This document shows positions 18,890 to 24,691 of a stretch of 24,691 nucleotides of DNA, in pieces (the stretch's first letter is position 1; the number at the start of each line of letters is the position of its first letter). The notes under the pieces are model-generated. The model ran no database searches, was not told where the DNA came from, and saw nothing but the letters and a program-made list of their open reading frames with translations. Both the position numbers and the translations under genes were made by a program. Source of the DNA: Byssothecium circinans (taxonomy: Eukaryota > Ascomycota > Dothideomycetes > Pleosporales > Massarinaceae); NCBI GenBank assembly GCA_010015675.1, contig ML976987.1:170230-194920 (forward strand), in the 5' to 3' direction.

Positions 18890-19798
18890 TTGACAGTTAT
18901 TCCAACTCGCAACTCCTCACAAAGTATGTCATACTACCGGAAGCCACACATCAGTATCGAACCGCTCCCGTCAACCCCAAATGGTGGTCGACACCCAGAA
19001 ACCCTAACTCTCTTCTCACCGATAGAGCTCGAAGCTCCATTCAAGATCCAACTCATTTCTTCCCACGGGCTGCACATATTCTTCGACGACCCCAGCCAGC
19101 ACGCACAAACGCCCATCCTGATATGCAAGGGCGCGAAAATCACATCCAACGTCACGCTCTACTTCCAGCCGGCAGGGCCGGTTGGCCCCGACTTCGTCGC
19201 CGGCTGGAACAAACTACCCGATGAGATCCTGATGGAGATTGTCGCACAGGACTTGTTTTCGATCTTCGGGAGGAGGAGATATTCGGATAGAGCAATGTTG
19301 GACCAAGTACGCAAGACGCCACAGATTGCCGGGATAGTTATGGAAGCATTCTACAAGTACAACACTTTTGAACTCCGGCTACGCAGAAGAGGAAATAAGG
19401 CTTCAGAACCCGAGGAAGTGCGATTTTTCTTCGCGTATCCTCCTCGCCGTTTCAATAACTTGGTCCAATTCCTCCGGTTCCGCCTCACGGTCCAACCCGA
19501 CGCTTTCAGGTTTCTCCGAAAGCTGTTGGAGGGCGAATACGGGTTTGAGAATCTGCGGGAATTGGACGTTGAGGTTGGCTACAAGGGCTCCTGTCTCGGA
19601 CCGGACGCCAAGTACTCCAGCGTGGATGAGTTTGTGGGAGAAGTGTTGTTGGACTGGAAGCCGACGATGAAGGGTAGAGGGAGACTTGTGTTTTCGTATG
19701 ATAATGATTGGTCTTCTAACGGAGCGAAAAGCTTGGAGGATAGGAAGCGCCTGGCGGAAGAAATTCGGAAGCGGATTGTGTTTGATCCTGCGAAGTAG
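18890..19798 (+). CDS. F-box-like protein, intact copy
   Basis: 302 residues in one exon from the ATG at 18890. A second in-frame ATG at 18926 (MSYYRKPHISIEPLPS) is an equally plausible start. A Pro/Ser-rich N-terminus is followed by LTLFSPIELEAPFKIQLISS and an F-box-like helix at about 105-125, AGWNKLPDEILMEIVAQDL. Beyond it come IVMEAFYKYNTFELRLRR, NLVQFLRFRLTVQPDAFRFL and EGEYGFENLRELDVEVGYKG, ending EEIRKRIVFDPAK. This looks like one of the many lineage-specific fungal F-box or F-box-like proteins that may join SCF ubiquitin ligases; the target is unknown. A decayed relative lies 0.5-1.3 kb downstream, and an AT-rich island lies just upstream. Confidence 0.75.
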   Translation: MTVIPTRNSSQSMSYYRKPHISIEPLPSTPNGGRHPETLTLFSPIELEAPFKIQLISSHGLHIFFDDPSQHAQTPILICKGAKITSNVTLYFQPAGPVGPDFVAGWNKLPDEILMEIVAQDLFSIFGRRRYSDRAMLDQVRKTPQIAGIVMEAFYKYNTFELRLRRRGNKASEPEEVRFFFAYPPRRFNNLVQFLRFRLTVQPDAFRFLRKLLEGEYGFENLRELDVEVGYKGSCLGPDAKYSSVDEFVGEVLLDWKPTMKGRGRLVFSYDNDWSSNGAKSLEDRKRLAEEIRKRIVFDPAK

Positions 19799-20259
19799 AA
19801 GGAAGACGTAAGACGAAATGGAGGCTTTGAGTTAGAAGGTTTGAGCGAGATGGCGTGTTAGTAAATGGTGGTGGGGGAATCTTACTTCATGTCATTTGCG
19901 AAATGACTTCATGAATTTAATTGGATAGCGTGGTTTGCAAACTTGTGGCAGGGTAGAGGTGGTTCCGGAAGGCTTGAGATACATTTAGTCTATTTACTAG
20001 TAGGATACAAGACTTGTATAATACCCTGCGTAGAACCTGTTTCGTTCCACACTGAGTGGGCTAAGCTAACACAAAACTCCATCCTCACAATGTGTTGTGG
20101 TTGCAGACGCCCTGTTATTACCCCTGGCGCTATGGTAGCACGAAATGAAACAAAACCTTTGTTCAACACGAAGCATCATGAAGGCATCAGCCAGCTCCTT
20201 CCTGACAACATGATCCAGACCCATACAAGCTCTCAGCCTATCCTTCCACTCGACGACGA
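19799..20259. other. Spacer between the F-box-like gene and its decayed copy
   Basis: About 460 bp. An open frame begins at 19943 and runs into the pseudogene; the part from about 20090 (MCCGCRRPVITPG) could be the old N-terminus of that gene, but I cannot align it to the intact copy. Confidence 0.35.
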
Positions 20260-21145
20260 TGAACCGCCCATCATACAGCTCTCAACGCCGATAATAGTGA
20301 GTCCACATGTCGCGATTCGCATCCAAGCAACATCACCATGCCTAGTCGCGCCATTGGGATTGGGGGTTCGGACAACCGCTTTCGAACACGACTTGCGTTA
20401 ATACCGAGACCGGGACCACGACCGCTATCACAGCTTCGTGTAAAGTGGTGTTACTTCCTCTGGCCCCCATTTAGCAAGACTTGGATCAGTGGATGAAACA
20501 ATTTACCCGACGAACCGAAGCTCAAAATCCTCGCGAAGGATCTAGTTGGAGACGGGAGGACAACCGAACCATATCTGACAGTCCAACCCTGCTAATCGAA
20601 CGAAAGTACGCATCGCTTCTCAGATTCGTCTCTTACTACTCGTGCTACGACCGTCTGATGCTCCTCTATCTTCGCTCTACGCCTGAGATCGCAATTCTCG
20701 CCAACGACGTGCACTACACGAGAAACATCGTCCATGTTGAAGAAAAGCCTCAGGTGAACCTGTAGTACCTCGATGATCGCTATATATTGATCAAGCACCC
20801 GGTGCCAGTCATCAGTACCACCATGCGCCGGCTTGAAGTTACAGTTCGCCACTCCTCTACCAGGTTTTTGAGGCGACTTGCGTGTGGAGAGTATGGGCTT
20901 GAGGCACTGGAAGATTTGAAGTTGCGAATACGAGGCGAAGAGGGGATTTCCAACAATAGAGATAAGCACGTAGCGAAGATTTAAGGGCAAGTTCCAGAAC
21001 TATGAACCAACCGTTTTTACATGTTGCGGATCACTTGAATATCATAATCTGGTCCAGGTATGGGAAAGCCAGCGACGAGTGTGAAGCGGAGAAGGTTCCC
21101 AGGAAGGAGATTACGTTTGTTGAGTTGAAAGAGAAGAAGAGATAG
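20260..21145 (+). pseudogene. Decayed paralogue of the F-box-like gene
   Basis: Pieces of the protein at 18890-19798 recur in order but in different frames. IIQLSTPIIVSPHVAIRIQ (about 20268) matches LTLFSPIELEAPFKIQL. G-stop-NNLPDEPKLKILAKDL (about 20491) matches GWNKLPDEILMEIVAQDL, with TGA (20494-20496) where the intact copy has Trp. STPEIAILANDV (about 20670) matches KTPQIAGIVMEA. RRLEVTVRHSSTRFLRRLAC, then GEYGLEALEDLKLRI (about 20830-20930), matches the RFRLTVQPDAFRFLRKLLEG, then EYGFENLRELDVEV segment. A C-terminal piece YGKASDECEAEKVPRKEITF ends at the TAG at 21143-21145. Breaks include TGA at 20494, TAA at 20593, TAG at 20763 and at least two frame changes. The base composition is ordinary, so this is decay by stops and indels rather than RIP. 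A very divergent multi-intron gene is the less likely alternative. Confidence 0.7.
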
Positions 21146-22894
21146 CGAGATGATTGAATGTTGGGAGGGTGATGACACGCGGAAGGGTTTAACTGATGTG
21201 TTCGGGATGAACGGGCTCCTTTGATTGCGCCTTCCATGCAAAGCTTCAGTCAGCATTTTCTCAAAGCAACAAACTATGGAATATGTACAATCAAGCAAGC
21301 CATTGCCATCTCCTTTTCTTGTTCTAGCAGTGACGGATAGCTCACACCCTTAACATAAACTTTCGAAGTGAAGGGTAGTAATCCTAGATTGAGAAGCATC
21401 TATTCAGAAAGTCTGCGAAGTCTCCCTCGCCCAAGTCCGCGCGGAAAAATTACCTTTCACCACGCAACAAAAAGGGAAGGTGTACGACATCTCCAATTCA
21501 CGCATGCAGTGGTTTGAATACAGAAGGTGTTTATGTACTGCGCACGTGCCTCGCGGGTTGCTACCCGAAAGCCGTTAGCTCTCGAATGACGGACATGGCC
21601 AGTGAAACGCCTCTACTCGTATACCATCTTGACTCTATTGCATAGAAGCTCGTAGAATCCCACTTTGGGGTCTGAAAGAATATACCTCATCGGAGTTCGC
21701 TGTTCCAAATTTTCAACAATGAAAACAGGGAAAGAACACTTCACATAGAACAAGCAACCGAAGTTGTACCTGTTGATTCACAAGGCGATATAGTTGACCT
21801 TGAAGTTTGCTAACTTGCGTGTATACCTAATGGTATAGTTCGCTCAGCATTCTACTGTTGAAGTGTTGTGTCTTCAGCCATACCATCATCAATGGCAGCC
21901 TTGCTGAACACTATGGCGTTAACGCGTCCATGAACCGACGATAGAAAACGATGAGTGATGTCCACAGACGCTCCTTACTTCTGCCCAGGAGCCTAGCCGA
22001 TCGTAGAGTATGCGGGTGAGGCTGGCCAACGGTTCGATCTCGCGAGGATCGCGATGCGGCCGATAGACGTGCGCTTCATCCTTGTCCCCTCGCTACGTTT
22101 TGCTAGACCATCGGCCCTTCAAGAATGCTATTATTGCACCAACCTTTATATACTTTATGTTACTGGTCTTGTCGTCTTATTCTCCGACAGTGGCTGAATC
22201 TAATATTTTCTCGATTTGTCTGGCTGGCTACGTGCAATCAATAAGAAACGCGGGATCGACACTGGTGACTGAGGAAGCAAGTTCAGCAGCTGCAAATAGT
22301 TTCTCTTGATAAAAAGGCAGAATTGTTCGTCAGCTCTACCGGGTGGTCGCTCGTATCCCCTTCAGCTTGCTTACGGGGCATTGCCTAGATATCGTTAGCT
22401 CCGGAACCAACCAGGCCAATTGGCGGATTACAGGGACGGCACGCCCCGCAAGGATACATCTCCATCTCTATCCACGTTGGCCCCAATCTCGGGCTACCCG
22501 TCAACCGAAGCCTTGGTACCACACGATGTCCGTCATCCAGATTGACAAGCTGTAAAGTGCGTTACGAGTTTAACCCTAGTCCCTGTCGAAATGATTGGCA
22601 GATTGTATTCCGAGCGCCAGTTTTGCAACCAAAGATTGTTCCAAGACGGCAAAGATCAACGGATAATTCACTTATTACAGCACACCACCGATGCAATGCG
22701 TCACAACACCTGAAGACGCGCATGAAGACACGCAGGTCCGTCCAAGATAACGCCCAGTAATTCACAGCTTGCAGCTCCACTCGCGCATCTCGCTATGCAG
22801 TAAAACCAAAGCATTGTCACCCCACTGCTTCGTCTACCGGCCATCATCGCTACACCCATAATTTCTCGACTTTGGAGGGACTGGGCTTAGGAAG
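21146..22894. other. Gene-poor intergenic region
   Basis: 1.75 kb of balanced composition with only short frames on both strands (the best is 75 codons at 22082-22309, lacking an ATG start). No exon set, tRNA fold or inverted repeat that I could support. It may hold decayed remnants or the long upstream region of the rhodopsin-domain gene. Confidence 0.4.
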
Positions 22895-24107
22895 ATGGTC
22901 CAACATCAAAACCCGGTGCATGTGACCCAAGAGTACCTGGCGGAGAATATAGGACACAGACTACTCATCATCGCCTGCGCTTTTATACCTCTCGAGTTAT
23001 TCTTTTTTGTTCTTTTCTACATATCGCGATATCTCGCAAAGACACTGAAAGGGTGGGATGTCTGGCTATTTATACCCGTCGGCTTTCTGTTCAACGTTGG
23101 GCTGTGCGTATGCTCAATCCGTAAGCAAAATGTTCCCTGCGTTGCGAAGCAACAGCTGACAACGCCATAGTGGCCGTCCAAATCGCGGGCGCTGGCCGCC
23201 ATATCGAAGCAGTGGAGTTGGATGATCCTATGAAAGTGGTAAGGCGCTCAAAGATCCAAAAGGCCGCCGAACTCATCGACTTCGCCGCGATCACCGGTTC
23301 GAAACTAGCCGTTCTCGTCCTCTACCTGCGCATCTTCAGTATTCAGAAATATCGTATCGCTACCTGGGCCACTGGTGCGCTCGTGGTTATAACATGGCTC
23401 GGCGCATTGATTGGTAGCTTGTCCATCTGCAAGCCTTTGGCGTATCAGTGGGATAAAACCATTCCCGGTGGCCGCTGTGGCAACCTTATAAGAGGTTACC
23501 AATTGATCGGTATACCGAACCTTTTGAGCGATATCATTATGATGGTGCTACCACTACCGGCGATTTGGAAATTGCAGATGGGGATCGCAGCAAAGATCGG
23601 CTTGGTCGTTACGTTCTTATTTGGATCTGCGTGAGTGCTTCACCATGCGCTCTTTTCAAATGATCATCTATTAATGCACTGCACAGCGGAACAATAACAT
23701 GCATCCTCAGAGTGGTGACCTTCTTCCACTCCACCACGCTCCTCACCGATCCAACGTACACCTGCGTCGCCACCTTCTCCTACCTAATCGCCGAAGCCGG
23801 AACGTACTTCATGGCTGCATGCATTCCCCATTTACGATATCTCAAGCGCCGTATGTTCCCCGAACAAAGTTTCACAAAATTGGTGGATACGGGTATCAAG
23901 AAGCTGCCCATAAAGGGTGATACAGTTGGTGGCACGGTTGGGAGTGGGAGTGGGAGTGGAACACGCTCCGGAAATGGAACGCGAAAGGGCGACGGTGTCT
24001 TGAGAACCACGCATATCAGTGTCGTGGAGAGCAGAATACAGGAGGAACCAGCAGGTGATGAGTTCGAGATGGAGGATCGAAGTAAGCACAGAAGTGTTCA
24101 AAGATAG
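22895..24107 (+). CDS. Fungal rhodopsin-domain (SAT4/PTH11-like) membrane protein
   Basis: Three exons: 22895-23120, 23171-23630 and 23687-24107. The introns are 50 and 56 nt (GTAAGC...ATAG and GTGAGT...ACAG), and the product is 368 residues. Hydrophobic helices follow one another: LLIIACAFIPLELFFFVLFY, WLFIPVGFLFNVGLCVCSIL, the LIDFAAITGSKLAVLVLYLR block, IATWATGALVVITWLGALIG, LLSDIIMMVLPLPAIWKLQM, IGLVVTFLFGSAGTITCILR and ATFSYLIAEAGTYFMAACIP. The ISRYLAKTLKGWDVWL loop, the CKPLAYQWDKTIPGGRCGN loop (conserved Cys pair) and the PLPAIWKLQM motif are hallmarks of the Pezizomycotina rhodopsin-like domain. The cytosolic tail has a GSGSGSGTRSGNGTRKG stretch and an acidic end. There is no N-terminal CFEM domain. 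Ligand and role are unknown; relatives of PTH11 act in surface sensing. Confidence 0.88.
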
Positions 24108-24557
24108 AAGCAAAGTTCCTCATGATCATAATGTATTACTCAATCTAAATTTGTAGATATGTTGTGTCAACAACAACCATCTCGACGACTCGTGACTCAA
24201 ACCTCCTAGCGCTTCTCGGTTGTTTGGAATGGTAGTCGAGGACCGATATCAATATGCGCTGGTGAATTCAGCTTTGTGAATACCGACCTGACATTGTGAA
24301 GATAGTAGGTCGGACATAGTCAAAGGCCAGCACCGAGGTCCCTGAGCGCCGTGAAGTCCACCATATCACCGTGCCCGCGTCACTAAGCACCGCATAGTTC
24401 CTTCACAATGGGCCCGTGCGCTGCCACTAGTGTGCCTACCATAAATACTTCCCCGCGAACATGCGTCTAGACACTCAACCTCATAACTCACCGGCCATAC
24501 GACAGCCTTCATTCCACATCACTCCTCCAGCCCGCAACTGAAGACAAGACACACATC
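24108..24557. other. Intergenic region and promoter of the edge gene
   Basis: 450 bp. CATAAATAC at about 24440 could serve as a TATA-like element for the gene starting at 24558, followed by a CA-rich leader (GACAAGACACACATC) directly before the ATG. Confidence 0.4.
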
Positions 24558-24691
24558 ATGGGTTGCAGCACTTCACGTGTAGCATCCAAAGCCGATAAGG
24601 TCGCAGAGCTGGGCACTAGCAAATTGAATCCACTCACCTTGAGCACTTCCTACTTTCTGCGGGAGAAACAAGAGCTCTGGATTGTCTCCCA
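24558..24691 (+). CDS. Partial gene, probable N-myristoylated protein
   Basis: The frame is open from the ATG at 24558 to the window edge (44 codons plus two bases) and begins MGCSTSRVASKADKVAELGT, then SKLNPLTLSTSYFLREKQEL. Gly2 with Ser6 fits the N-myristoylation consensus (MGxxxS), and Cys3 is a likely palmitoylation site; together they predict anchoring to the inner face of the plasma membrane or vacuole. The ATG context (CATCATGG) and the CA-rich leader support this start. The family cannot be told from the visible part. The gene is cut by the end of the window, not truncated biologically. Confidence 0.55.
   Translation, partial: MGCSTSRVASKADKVAELGTSKLNPLTLSTSYFLREKQELWIVS

Noticed and set aside
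22020..22080. Possible tRNA T-arm (GGTTCGATCT) near 22030
   Set aside because: The flanking bases do not form the T-stem, and no acceptor, D or anticodon arms could be found.

Overview
The window looks like nuclear DNA of a filamentous ascomycete (Pezizomycotina; class not settled). Genes are compact, carry short introns (about 46-120 nt), code on both strands and are separated by short intergenic gaps. An AT-rich block at the left edge shows the signature of repeat-induced point mutation (RIP): CpA/TpG depletion, TA excess, and CAG, CAA and TGG codons turned into stops. No rRNA, tRNA, CRISPR or plasmid-type feature was seen.

Region 1-5030 is a RIP-degraded transposon graveyard. A hAT-superfamily transposase fossil is readable on the minus strand (about 480-2000). 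A complete pogo/Fot1-like Tc1-mariner element follows (2931-4788), with terminal inverted repeats, a TA target duplication and a 571-codon transposase frame full of stops but free of frameshifts. AT content falls sharply near 5030. The first gene beyond (5035-5629, minus) is broken by two frame changes.

Region 5700-18030 is an ordinary euchromatic gene run: a small unrecognised protein (minus); the AP-3 adaptor mu subunit (minus), head-to-head with a tiny two-exon DMAC1-like complex I assembly protein (plus); a TAPR1/HAPSTR1-like nuclear protein (minus), head-to-head with an F-box protein (plus); a secretory-pathway single-pass membrane protein (minus); a LURP-one/tubby-like (LOR) protein with four exons (plus); and a secreted beta-propeller, lactonase-like protein (plus). 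These are housekeeping or trafficking genes without a shared pathway and do not form a biosynthetic cluster.

Region 18030-24691 is looser: a small AT-rich RIP-like island, an intact F-box-like gene, a decayed paralogue of that gene about 0.5-1.3 kb downstream, a gene-poor 1.7 kb, a seven-helix fungal rhodopsin-domain (SAT4/PTH11-like) membrane protein with three exons, and the 5' end of a gene for a probable myristoylated/palmitoylated protein cut by the window edge.

I found no convincing undescribed multi-gene system. The best material is the two frame-preserving RIP fossils, the asymmetric iterated ends of the pogo element, the decayed F-box duplicate, the twice-broken gene beside the transposon block, and two 47-nt introns with atypical 5' splice sites. 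All calls are from reading by eye; no database search was possible.
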